DNA from: Planctomycetaceae bacterium
Lineage (GTDB): Bacteria; Planctomycetota; Phycisphaerae; Phycisphaerales; SM1A02
Length of the DNA stretch: 6,786 nucleotides
NCBI GenBank assembly: GCA_947459855.1
Contig: CANHFL010000058.1
Coordinates: 1 to 6,786, forward strand
Reading direction: 5' to 3'
Both the position numbers and the translations under genes were made by a program. Of this stretch, positions 1 through 6,125 are shown one piece after another. The first letter of the stretch is position 1, and every line of letters starts with the position of its first letter. The notes under the pieces are model-generated. The model was not told the origin of the DNA, did no database searches, and worked only from the letters and a program-made list of their open reading frames with translations.

Positions 1-1208
1 ATCTCCCAGCCCACGACCAGCTGGTGGTCGCGCACGACCGGCTGCTCGATCGCCGCGCCGCACGCCAGGATGGCGCTGTTGGGCGGGTTGATGATCGCGG
101 TGAAGTTGTCGACGCCGAACATGCCCAGGTTGCTGATCGTGAAGGTCGCGCCGGACATCTCGTCGATCGAGAGGCCCTTGGTGCGCGCCTTCTCGCCAAG
201 CGAACGGATCTCGTTGGAGATCTGGCGCAGGCTCTTGCGGTCGGTGTCCTTGACGACGCCGACCACCAGGCCGCCGCCCTTCTCCTCGTCCAGCGCGATC
301 GCCACGCCGACGTTCACCTGCTCGTGGACCAGGATGCGGTCGCCGGCCCAGCTGGCGTTGAAGAAGCGGTTCTTCGCCATCGCCAGCGCGCAGGCGCGGA
401 CGATGAAGTCGTTGACGCTGAGCTTGACGTCCATGGGCGCCAGCTGCGCGTTCAGCCCCTTGCGGAGCTCCAGCAGCGCGTCCATCGAGAACTTCATCGA
501 CACCTGGTAGTGCGGGATCGACTGCTTGCTCTCGACCAGGCGGCGGGCGATGACCTGCCGCATGTTGGTGACCGGGACCTCGACGGTGGTCGTGCCCACG
601 ACGATCGCGCCGGCCGACGGCGCGGGCGCGGCCGAGGGCTGCGCCGCCACGAGCGCGGCCGGCGCCGCGGCGCGCGCGGCCGGGGCCTGCGCGGAGCGGT
701 TCTCGGCGGCGGCCTGGATGTCGCGCTTGATCACGCGGCCGCCGGGTCCGGAGCCACGGACCTGGGCCAGGTCGACGCCCATCTCCTGGGCCATGCGGCG
801 GGCGACGGGCGAGATGCGGGTGCGCGGGCCGTCCTCGACGACCACGGCCTGCGCGGTCACCACGGGGACGGCCGCGGGCGCCGGTACAGGCGCGGCCTTC
901 GTCGCGGGCGCGGAGGCCTTCGGGGCGGGCGGGGCGCCGGCGCCGGCCACCGCGTCGGCCGGCGACTCGCCCTCGACGGCCAGGACGGCGATCAGCTCGC
1001 CGACCTTGACCTGCTTGCCCTCGGGGCACACGAGCCTCGCGATCACGCCGTCGTCGAAGATCGACTGCTCCATCGTGGCCTTGTCGGTCTCGATGTCCGC
1101 GATCACGTCGCCGGAGGAGACCTTCTGGCCCTCCTTGACGTGCCACTTCACGACGGTGCCCTGCTCCATGGTGTCGGAGAGTCGGGGCATGGTCACGTTG
1201 ATCGGCAT
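1..1208 (-). CDS. pdhC: 2-oxo acid dehydrogenase complex E2 (dihydrolipoamide acetyltransferase, probably of PDH), C-terminus cut by window edge
   Basis: This is the core subunit of the pyruvate dehydrogenase complex. It receives the acetyl group from E1 on a lipoyl-lysine and transfers it to CoA in the cytoplasm. About 402 codons are visible. Residues 7-80 are a biotinyl/lipoyl domain with the motif DIETDKATME, so K43 is the predicted lipoylated lysine. An Ala/Pro-rich linker (about 82-125) follows, then a peripheral subunit-binding domain (about 129-165, RTRISPVARRMA to GGRVIKRDI), a second Ala/Pro-rich linker, and from about 205 the catalytic acyltransferase domain (MRQVIARRLVESK, SVNDFIVRACALA, TISNLGMFGVDNF). 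The window ends just before the expected HxxxDG active-site motif, so catalytic competence cannot be judged. There is a single lipoyl domain. The ATG at 1208 has AGGA (1218-1215) six bases upstream; an internal ATG at 1190 (MPRLSDTM) matches the usual family N-terminus but lacks such a site. It lies 46 bp after E1 beta and is surely co-transcribed. The acetyl (rather than branched-chain or succinyl) assignment rests on the PDH-like E1 neighbours. Confidence 0.95.
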   Translation of the reverse strand, partial: MPINVTMPRLSDTMEQGTVVKWHVKEGQKVSSGDVIADIETDKATMEQSIFDDGVIARLVCPEGKQVKVGELIAVLAVEGESPADAVAGAGAPPAPKASAPATKAAPVPAPAAVPVVTAQAVVVEDGPRTRISPVARRMAQEMGVDLAQVRGSGPGGRVIKRDIQAAAENRSAQAPAARAAAPAALVAAQPSAAPAPSAGAIVVGTTTVEVPVTNMRQVIARRLVESKQSIPHYQVSMKFSMDALLELRKGLNAQLAPMDVKLSVNDFIVRACALAMAKNRFFNASWAGDRILVHEQVNVGVAIALDEEKGGGLVVGVVKDTDRKSLRQISNEIRSLGEKARTKGLSIDEMSGATFTISNLGMFGVDNFTAIINPPNSAILACGAAIEQPVVRDHQLVVGWE

Positions 1209-1214
1209 GGTCGG

Positions 1215-1218
1215 TCCT
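1215..1218 (-). promoter_or_regulatory. Ribosome binding site of the E2 gene
   Basis: AGGA on the minus strand lies six bases upstream of the ATG at 1208. It supports that start over the in-frame ATG at 1190. The 46-bp gap between E1 beta and E2 holds no visible promoter or hairpin. Confidence 0.55.
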
Positions 1219-1254
1219 GGGTGGGGTCTGCTGGAAGTGCCGCGCGAGCGGCGA

Positions 1255-2244
1255 TCAGAGGTTGTACGTCGCGGCCCGGACGGCCTCGACGATGCGGCGC
1301 GGGTTGGGCAGGTACTCCTGCTCCAGGTTCGTCGCATACGGCGTGGGGACGTCGGCCGAGTGCACGCGGTGCACGTAGTTGTCCAGGTCGTCGAAGCAGT
1401 GCCGGTGCACCTGGGCGGCGAGCTCGCTGCCCGGGCTGCCGAAGCTCCACGACTGGTCGACCACGACGCACGTGCTGGTCTTCTTCACGCTGCGGACGAC
1501 GGTGCCGATGTCAAGCGGCCGGACGGTGCGCAGGTCGATGACCTCGCAGCTGATCCCCTGCTTGGCCAGCTCCTCGGCGGCCTCGAGGCAGAAATTCACC
1601 GGCCGGCCCCAGCTGGCCAGCGTGCAGTCGGTGCCCTCGCGGGCGATGCGCGCCTGGCCGAACGGGATGAGGTACTCCTCCTCGGGAACGTGGCCCTTGC
1701 TGCCGAGCATGCGCTCGCTCTCGAGGAAGAACACCGGGTCGTCGCCGCGGATCGCGCTCTTCAGGAGGCCCTTGGCCTCGTACGGGTTGGACGGGATCGC
1801 GATCTTGATGCCGGGCACGTTCGAATAAAGGCCCTCGACGCACCAGCTGTGCGTGCTGCCCAGCTGGCCGCCGGCGCCGTCGTTGCCGCGGAACACGACG
1901 GGGCAGCCGAACTGGCCGCCCGACATGTAGAGCATCTTCGGCGCGTTGTTCAGGATCGGGTCGGCCGCCACCAGGCTGAACGACCAGCTCATGAACTCCA
2001 CGATGGGCTTCAGGCCCATCATCGCGGCGCCGATCGCCATGCCGGCGAAGCCGCTCTCGGAGATGGGCGTGTCGATGATCCGGCGCGGGCCGAACTCGTC
2101 GAGCATGCCCTTGCTGACCTTGTAGGCGCCGTTGTACTGCGCCACTTCCTCGCCCATGAGCATGACGCGCTTGTCACGGCGCATCTCCTCGCTCATGGCT
2201 TCGCGAAGGGCGTCACGGAACTCGATCTCTCGCAGCGCGCTCAC
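1255..2244 (-). CDS. pdhB: Pyruvate dehydrogenase E1 component, beta subunit
   Basis: This is the beta half of the alpha2-beta2 E1 of pyruvate dehydrogenase. With E1 alpha it binds thiamine diphosphate, decarboxylates pyruvate and reductively acetylates E2. The protein has 329 residues, normal for the family. The N-terminal pyrimidine-binding domain has MGEEVAQYNGAYKVSKG (about 30-46), FGPRRIIDTPISESGFAG (about 51-68, with E63 a conserved-type acidic residue near the cofactor), YMSGGQ and VVFRG (about 106-120) and the conserved His of THSW (H132). The C-terminal transketolase-like domain carries EVIDLRTVRPLD (about 234-245) and DVPTPYATNLEQEYLP. The start is a GTG at 2244 that overlaps the E1 alpha stop (GTGA) and follows a perfect AGGAGGA at six bases. 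An in-frame upstream extension would run into E1 alpha coding sequence and has no family similarity. The paired-subunit architecture, and the E2 downstream, make PDH likeliest; a branched-chain or acetoin enzyme is a less likely alternative. Confidence 0.95.
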   Translation of the reverse strand: MSALREIEFRDALREAMSEEMRRDKRVMLMGEEVAQYNGAYKVSKGMLDEFGPRRIIDTPISESGFAGMAIGAAMMGLKPIVEFMSWSFSLVAADPILNNAPKMLYMSGGQFGCPVVFRGNDGAGGQLGSTHSWCVEGLYSNVPGIKIAIPSNPYEAKGLLKSAIRGDDPVFFLESERMLGSKGHVPEEEYLIPFGQARIAREGTDCTLASWGRPVNFCLEAAEELAKQGISCEVIDLRTVRPLDIGTVVRSVKKTSTCVVVDQSWSFGSPGSELAAQVHRHCFDDLDNYVHRVHSADVPTPYATNLEQEYLPNPRRIVEAVRAATYNL

Positions 2245-3425
2245 AGCAGCTCCTCCTGGGTGTCGATCGTGCGGCACGAGGGCAGGTTCGGTGCGCCACC
2301 GGTGATCTCCGGCTGGCTGCTGCCCGTGTACTCGCCCCACGGCTCGATGAAGACGTCGTGCGCCAGCTCCGAGAGCGGCGGCACCGGGCTCGCGTCGCTC
2401 CAGGCCACCGCCTCGCGCACCTGCTCGCGGATGGCCTTCTGCATGTCCTTGAACTCCTCGGCCGCCATCGCACCGGAGCCGACGAGGTGCCGTTCGAGCT
2501 TGCCGATCGGGTCGTCGGCCTCGAACACGTCCTCCTCGTCCTTCGTGCGGTACTTGCGCGGGTCGCTCATCGAGTGGCCCTTGAAGCGGTACGTCCGGAT
2601 GTCGACGAACGCCGGGCGGCTGGTCTCACGGCACTTGTCGGCGATGCGCTTCATCGCCACGTACACCTCGAGCACGTCCATGCCGTCGATCACGTATCCG
2701 TCGATGCCGTAGCCCAGCGCCTTGGTCACCAGGGAGTGCGACATCGTCGTGCCGCGGGAGATCGCGGTGCCCATCGAGTAGCCGTTGTTCTCGCAGACGT
2801 AGATCACGGGCAGGTCGAGGAGGCCGGCCAGGTTCTGCGCCTCGTGGAAGGCACCCTGGTTCAGCGCGCCGTCGCCCAGGAAGCACAGGGCGACGCGACT
2901 GTTCTTGCCGCCGTCGATGACCTCGTCCATGTACTTGCAGGCGAACGCGAGGCCGGCGCCCAGCGGGGTCTGCGCCCCGACGATGCCGTGGCCGCCGAAC
3001 ATGTTGTTCGCGCGGTCGAACATGTGCATCGAGCCGCCCTTGCCCTTCGCGCATCCGCCGATGCGGCCGAACATCTCGGCCATGCAATACTTCGGGTCCA
3101 TGCCGCGGGCCAGCGCGTGGCCGTGGTCGCGGTAGGCGGTCACGATCGGGTCACGGTGCTGCACGGCCGCGGTGCAGCCCACCGCGACGGCCTCCTGCCC
3201 GATGTAGACGTGGCAGAAGCCGCCGATCTTCTTCTCCTGGTACGCCTGCATGCAGCGCACCTCGAACTCGCGGATCAGGAACATGTCCCGGAGCCACTGC
3301 TTCTTGAGGGCGACGGGGATCTCGGCGGTGCCGGGGACGGGCGCCAGGTGGTCCAGGTCGCCGTAGACCTTCTGGTGGACCTGCGAGTCGGGGGCTGCGG
3401 GCGCGGGGTTCGACAGGGACGTCAT
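2241..3425 (-). CDS. pdhA: Pyruvate dehydrogenase E1 component, alpha subunit
   Basis: This is the TPP-binding alpha subunit of the E1 decarboxylase; it acts in the cytoplasm with E1 beta and E2. The protein has 394 residues. After a variable, Pro/Ala-rich first 35 residues come the E1 alpha landmarks: MFLIREFEVRCMQAYQEKKIGG (about 48-69), HVYIGQEAVAVG (72-83), YRDHGHALARG (98-108), GGSMHMFD (130-137), and the classic TPP motif starting GDGALNQG (184-191) and ending at NN (213-214). The active-site loop YRFKGHSMSDPRKYR (279-293) contains the conserved His-Ser pair H284-S285. That loop favours pyruvate dehydrogenase E1 alpha over the branched-chain enzyme. The ATG at 3425 is chosen because GAGG (3439-3436) lies ten bases upstream and the reading frame above it overlaps the promoter and hairpin with no family similarity. 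It is first in the operon; its stop overlaps the E1 beta start by 4 bp. Confidence 0.96.
   Translation of the reverse strand: MTSLSNPAPAAPDSQVHQKVYGDLDHLAPVPGTAEIPVALKKQWLRDMFLIREFEVRCMQAYQEKKIGGFCHVYIGQEAVAVGCTAAVQHRDPIVTAYRDHGHALARGMDPKYCMAEMFGRIGGCAKGKGGSMHMFDRANNMFGGHGIVGAQTPLGAGLAFACKYMDEVIDGGKNSRVALCFLGDGALNQGAFHEAQNLAGLLDLPVIYVCENNGYSMGTAISRGTTMSHSLVTKALGYGIDGYVIDGMDVLEVYVAMKRIADKCRETSRPAFVDIRTYRFKGHSMSDPRKYRTKDEEDVFEADDPIGKLERHLVGSGAMAAEEFKDMQKAIREQVREAVAWSDASPVPPLSELAHDVFIEPWGEYTGSSQPEITGGAPNLPSCRTIDTQEELL
2251..2257 (-). promoter_or_regulatory. Strong Shine-Dalgarno site fixing the E1 beta GTG start
   Basis: AGGAGGA on the minus strand lies inside the last codons of E1 alpha (encoding part of QEELL), six bases before the GTG at 2244. 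It decides the GTG start and indicates translational coupling of the two E1 subunits, which are needed in equal amounts. Confidence 0.8.
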
Positions 3426-3488
3426 CGGTGGCGTGCCTCGTAGGAGCCAGCGCGCACGCCGGACATGGCGGGCGCGGGCAGACCCATA

Positions 3489-3517
3489 AGTATAGGTGCG
3501 CCCGGTACCTGCGGCAA
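3489..3517 (-). promoter_or_regulatory. Predicted sigma70-type promoter of the PDH operon
   Basis: On the minus strand, TTGCCG (3517-3512) and TATACT (3494-3489) are separated by exactly 17 bases, close to the consensus TTGACA-17-TATAAT. Transcription would begin near 3482, giving a leader of roughly 57 bases before the E1 alpha ATG at 3425. The -10 box is the only AT-rich patch in this GC-rich interval. The call is by inspection; no start site is known. The promoter overlaps the inverted repeat at 3494-3529. Confidence 0.6.
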
Positions 3518-3529
3518 CCGGGCGCACCT
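3494..3529. repeat. Perfect 13-bp inverted repeat (hairpin or operator) over the PDH promoter
   Basis: The left arm AGGTGCGCCCGGT (3494-3506) and right arm ACCGGGCGCACCT (3517-3529) are exact reverse complements around a 10-base centre (3507-3516). As RNA on the minus strand it forms a very stable GC-rich stem 48 bases after the peptidase stop codon, so it could end that transcript, but no U-tract follows (ATACTTATGGG). As DNA it covers the -35 box and spacer and ends on the first base of the -10 box of the PDH promoter, so it could also be an operator. Both roles are inferences; the repeat itself is seen directly. Confidence 0.85.
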
Positions 3530-3536
3530 TGCTTGG

Positions 3537-3559
3537 ATCCCCGCTGGTTCAGCGGGATT
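3537..3559 (-). terminator. Short hairpin after the S41 peptidase gene, possible terminator
   Basis: CCCGCTG (3540-3546) and CAGCGGG (3550-3556) pair perfectly around a 3-base loop. Two more outer pairs form (AT at 3537-3538 with AT at 3558-3559 after a bulge or mismatch). The hairpin starts 18 bases past the peptidase TGA, a usual terminator position, but there is no U-run on the minus strand. With the larger inverted repeat 8 bases further on, it forms a tandem hairpin block between the two transcription units. Confidence 0.4.
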
Positions 3560-3576
3560 TGCGGATGACCGGGGGG

Positions 3577-6021
3577 TCAGGACGCCTTGCCGGTCGGCTT
3601 CGCCGGCGCCGCCCCCTGCGCGCCCTTCGCGGGCGCCGCGCCACCGTCCTTCGCGGCCCGGACGGCCGACTCCTGCGCCTTGAGCGCGCGCGCCTGGAGG
3701 AGCACGACCGCCATCTCGAGCTGCGGATCGACGCCCTTTCGGATCAGCTCGTCGGGGTCGCGCTTCTCCTTGGGCTTCTTGTCGCCCTCCTTGGCGTCCG
3801 CGTCGCCCGGCTGGGCGGCCGGCGTCTCGATCATGCCCTCGGCGGCATCCTCGGGGACGTCGTCGGCGGAGGCGCGGATCTTGTTGATCTCCTCCATCTG
3901 CGCCGGGGTCAGCTTGACGACGTAGTCGGGGATCACGCCCCAGTCCTCGGCGCCGGGGCGCTTGTGGACCAGTCGGCCCTTGGCCTCGCCCGGCTTGGGC
4001 GGAAGCAGGTAGTGCTGCACCGTGAACTTGACGTTGGCCTCGGCGTCGGGGCCCTTGCCGCCGATCTCGTGGACCTCCTGCACGCTTCCCTTGCCGAAGC
4101 TGCGCTCGCCCAGGACGACCGCCGCGTCGTGCGCCTCGAGCGCGCCCGAGACGATCTCGCTGGCGCTCGCGCTGCCCTCGTTGATCAGGACGACGGTCGG
4201 AAGGTCGGCCAGCGCCGCGCGCTGCCGCGAGGCGGTGAACGCGTAGAGCTCCTGGCCGTTGCGGTCCTCGACCGCGACGATGCGGCCGGACTTCACGAAC
4301 GTGTTCACGAACGCGACGGCGCTCTGCAGCAGGCCGCCCGGGTTGCCGCGCAGGTCCAGCACCAGGCCGTTCAGCGCGTGCTGCGACTTCATGTCGGCGA
4401 TCGCGCGCGCAAAGTCGGCGAAGGTGTCCTCGTTGAAGCCGGTCAGCCGCACGTAGCCGATGCCGTCGGACGGGTCGACGTACCAGTCCCACTGCGGCTC
4501 GGAACGGTCGTTGTACCCGGTCTTGCGCCAGCCCTGGACCGAGTACATCTTGATCTTCTCGCGCACCAGCGGCATGTCGATCGGCTTCTCCTCGCCCTCG
4601 CGGGTCAGGGTCAGCGTCACCTTGGTGCCGGCAGGGCCGGTGATCGTGTCGACCGCCCGGTCGAGCGCCCAATCGGCGGTGCTCACGCCGTTGACGGCGG
4701 CGATCTTGTCGCCGGGCTTGGCGCCCGCGCGCTTGGCGGGGCTGCCGTCCAGCGGGTTCACGATCATGATCTCGCGGGCCTCGTTGTGCCGGATCAGCAC
4801 GCCGACGCCGACGAAGTTGCCCTTGATCATCTGGTTGAAGCGGCGCAGGCGGTCGGGCCAGAAGATCTCGGTGTACGGATCCTCGAAGACGTGGTTCAGC
4901 GCCGACATGGCGCCGTTGCCGAACTCGCGCACGACGGCCTCGACCGGCAGCTTGACCGTGGCCTCGTTCGCGGCGCGGAGCGCGGCCATCGTGCGGCCGA
5001 ACGTGCGGGCGTCGACCTCCTCGGCCTTCGACCCGGCCACGGCCTTGGCCTGCTCGTCAACCACCGCGACGAAGCGGGCGACGGTGGCGGCGTCCGACAG
5101 CGCCGGGAAGTTCTCGGCAAGCGCAGGCGTGGTCGCCAGGCGGCGCACCATGCCCAGGCCGCCCTCGATCAGCGGCTTCCAGCCGACCGCGTCGATGTGC
5201 TGCGCGGCGATCTGCGAGAGCGCCTCGCCCAGGATGCGCTCGTTCACGCCCTCGAGGGCGTTCTTCCAGTCGTCCTTGCCCTTCTCGCTGAATGCCGCGA
5301 ACGGCGTCTTGCGGTCCTTGGGGTCCAGGCGCTCGTACTGCGCCTTGCGCAGCGCGTACCAGGCGCGCGGCGCGTACTCCAGCACCAGCACGACGCGCGG
5401 CGCGACGTCGAGCTCGAGGAGGTCGTCGTACTTCTGGTAGTCGGACTTGAGCGACGTGCCCTCGTAGAGCGTGCGCAGGCGCGTCAGCAGTTCCTCGGCA
5501 TACAGCAGGTCGCCGGACTTCTGGGCGCCGTCGATCGTCCTGTCGGCCAGCGTCACCGCCGACTGCACCGCAGCGCCCTGCAGGTCGGTCTTCCAGTCGG
5601 ACGACAGGTACTTCAGGTACGCAGCCGCGACGAGCGCCTTGGTCGGGTTGCCGGCGGCGACGGCCTCGCCGAGCTCCTTCAGCTTGTCGGCGCGTGCGGT
5701 CGCGGCGGCCTCCTTCGACTCGCCCACGTGGCGCGCACGCTGCGCCACGGACTCGCGGAGCGCCGCGACGCGGTCGGCCGCCAAGCCCTCGGGCACGTTG
5801 GCCAGCAGCATGTCGACCTTCGCGCGGTCGCCGGTGCGCGCGGCGTTCCAGAGCGCGTCGCTCCAGTCCTCGACGGTGGTTGGCAGCCCGGTCGCGGGAA
5901 CCTTTTCGGCGGCCGGCGCCTGGGGCGCGGCGGTGGCCTGCGCGCCCGCCGGCACGCCGACGGACATCGCGGCGGAAAGGCCGAGGACGAAGAGGATTCG
6001 GGCGCGTGCAGGCTGTGTCAT
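3577..6021 (-). CDS. Exported S41-family C-terminal processing peptidase (Tsp/CtpA-like) with PDZ domain
   Basis: A serine protease of the tail-specific peptidase family, expected in the periplasm or cell envelope, where such enzymes trim or degrade proteins by recognising their C-termini. The protein has 814 residues. A signal peptide is clear at 1-29 (basic TQPARAR, hydrophobic ILFVLGLSAAM, likely cut near GAQA). Residues about 30-400 are mostly helical-looking and not recognised. A PDZ domain follows (about 402-484: GVGVLIRHNEAREIMIVNPL, SPAKRAGAKPGDKIAAVNG). The peptidase domain spans about 519-704: GIGYVRLTGFNEDTFADF, LVLDLRGNPGG (553-563), and GSASASE with predicted nucleophile S619. 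GERSFGKGSVQ carries K644, exactly 25 residues later as in E. coli Tsp (S430/K455), and Q648 four residues on, as in the CtpB type Ser-Lys-Gln triad. The tail (about 705-814) is charged, then Ala/Lys-rich. The ATG at 6021 has GGAG (6034-6031) nine bases upstream and starts the signal peptide directly; a GTG at 6054 would bury it. It is longer than the 682-residue E. coli Tsp. Confidence 0.93.
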   Translation of the reverse strand: MTQPARARILFVLGLSAAMSVGVPAGAQATAAPQAPAAEKVPATGLPTTVEDWSDALWNAARTGDRAKVDMLLANVPEGLAADRVAALRESVAQRARHVGESKEAAATARADKLKELGEAVAAGNPTKALVAAAYLKYLSSDWKTDLQGAAVQSAVTLADRTIDGAQKSGDLLYAEELLTRLRTLYEGTSLKSDYQKYDDLLELDVAPRVVLVLEYAPRAWYALRKAQYERLDPKDRKTPFAAFSEKGKDDWKNALEGVNERILGEALSQIAAQHIDAVGWKPLIEGGLGMVRRLATTPALAENFPALSDAATVARFVAVVDEQAKAVAGSKAEEVDARTFGRTMAALRAANEATVKLPVEAVVREFGNGAMSALNHVFEDPYTEIFWPDRLRRFNQMIKGNFVGVGVLIRHNEAREIMIVNPLDGSPAKRAGAKPGDKIAAVNGVSTADWALDRAVDTITGPAGTKVTLTLTREGEEKPIDMPLVREKIKMYSVQGWRKTGYNDRSEPQWDWYVDPSDGIGYVRLTGFNEDTFADFARAIADMKSQHALNGLVLDLRGNPGGLLQSAVAFVNTFVKSGRIVAVEDRNGQELYAFTASRQRAALADLPTVVLINEGSASASEIVSGALEAHDAAVVLGERSFGKGSVQEVHEIGGKGPDAEANVKFTVQHYLLPPKPGEAKGRLVHKRPGAEDWGVIPDYVVKLTPAQMEEINKIRASADDVPEDAAEGMIETPAAQPGDADAKEGDKKPKEKRDPDELIRKGVDPQLEMAVVLLQARALKAQESAVRAAKDGGAAPAKGAQGAAPAKPTGKAS

Positions 6022-6059
6022 GCGGCGTTTCTCCAGGGGCGGGTTCAGGTCCACTACGA

Positions 6060-6068
6060 CTTATACTT
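6060..6068. promoter_or_regulatory. Overlapping divergent -10-like elements between the peptidase and zinc-ribbon genes
   Basis: Plus-strand TATACT (6063-6068) and minus-strand TATAAG (6065-6060) overlap in the only AT-rich patch of the 104-bp divergent intergenic region. Starts near 6053 (minus) and 6075 (plus) would leave leaders of about 30 and 50 bases, which fit both genes. No convincing -35 hexamer is found at 16-18 bases on either side, so strength and sigma factor are uncertain. Confidence 0.35.
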
Positions 6069-6112
6069 GGATCCAGTTCGACCGGGGCGACCGGGACCGA
6101 GCGCGAACCCAC

Positions 6113-6117
6113 AGGAG
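6113..6117 (+). promoter_or_regulatory. Shine-Dalgarno site pointing to an ATT start codon
   Basis: AGGAG lies eight bases before ATT at 6126-6128, an ideal spacing. No ATG, GTG or TTG lies in that frame between here and 6189. This site is the main argument for the unusual start of the zinc-ribbon gene. Confidence 0.6.
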
Positions 6118-6125
6118 AATCGGCC

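Noticed and set aside
570..960. GC-rich repetitive-looking stretch on the left
   Set aside because: It encodes the Ala/Pro-rich flexible linkers either side of the E2 subunit-binding domain, normal for this family, and is not a DNA repeat element.
526..2712. Long plus-strand open frame (728 codons) opposite E2, E1 beta and E1 alpha
   Set aside because: It is antisense to three well-recognised genes; its translation is low-complexity Arg/Ala/Asp/Val-rich with no domain logic. In GC-rich DNA stops are scarce in the antisense frame.
3422..4672. Minus-strand 416-codon frame overlapping the peptidase C-terminal half and the hairpin region
   Set aside because: It is a frame-shifted reading of the peptidase gene, Arg/Gly-rich, running through the intergenic hairpins and promoter.
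3532..6074. Nine-base identity CTTGGATCC in both intergenic regions (3532-3540 and 6066-6074)
   Set aside because: It is too short to claim as a regulatory repeat, and the two copies sit in different positions relative to the predicted promoters. Chance is not excluded without a genome-wide count.
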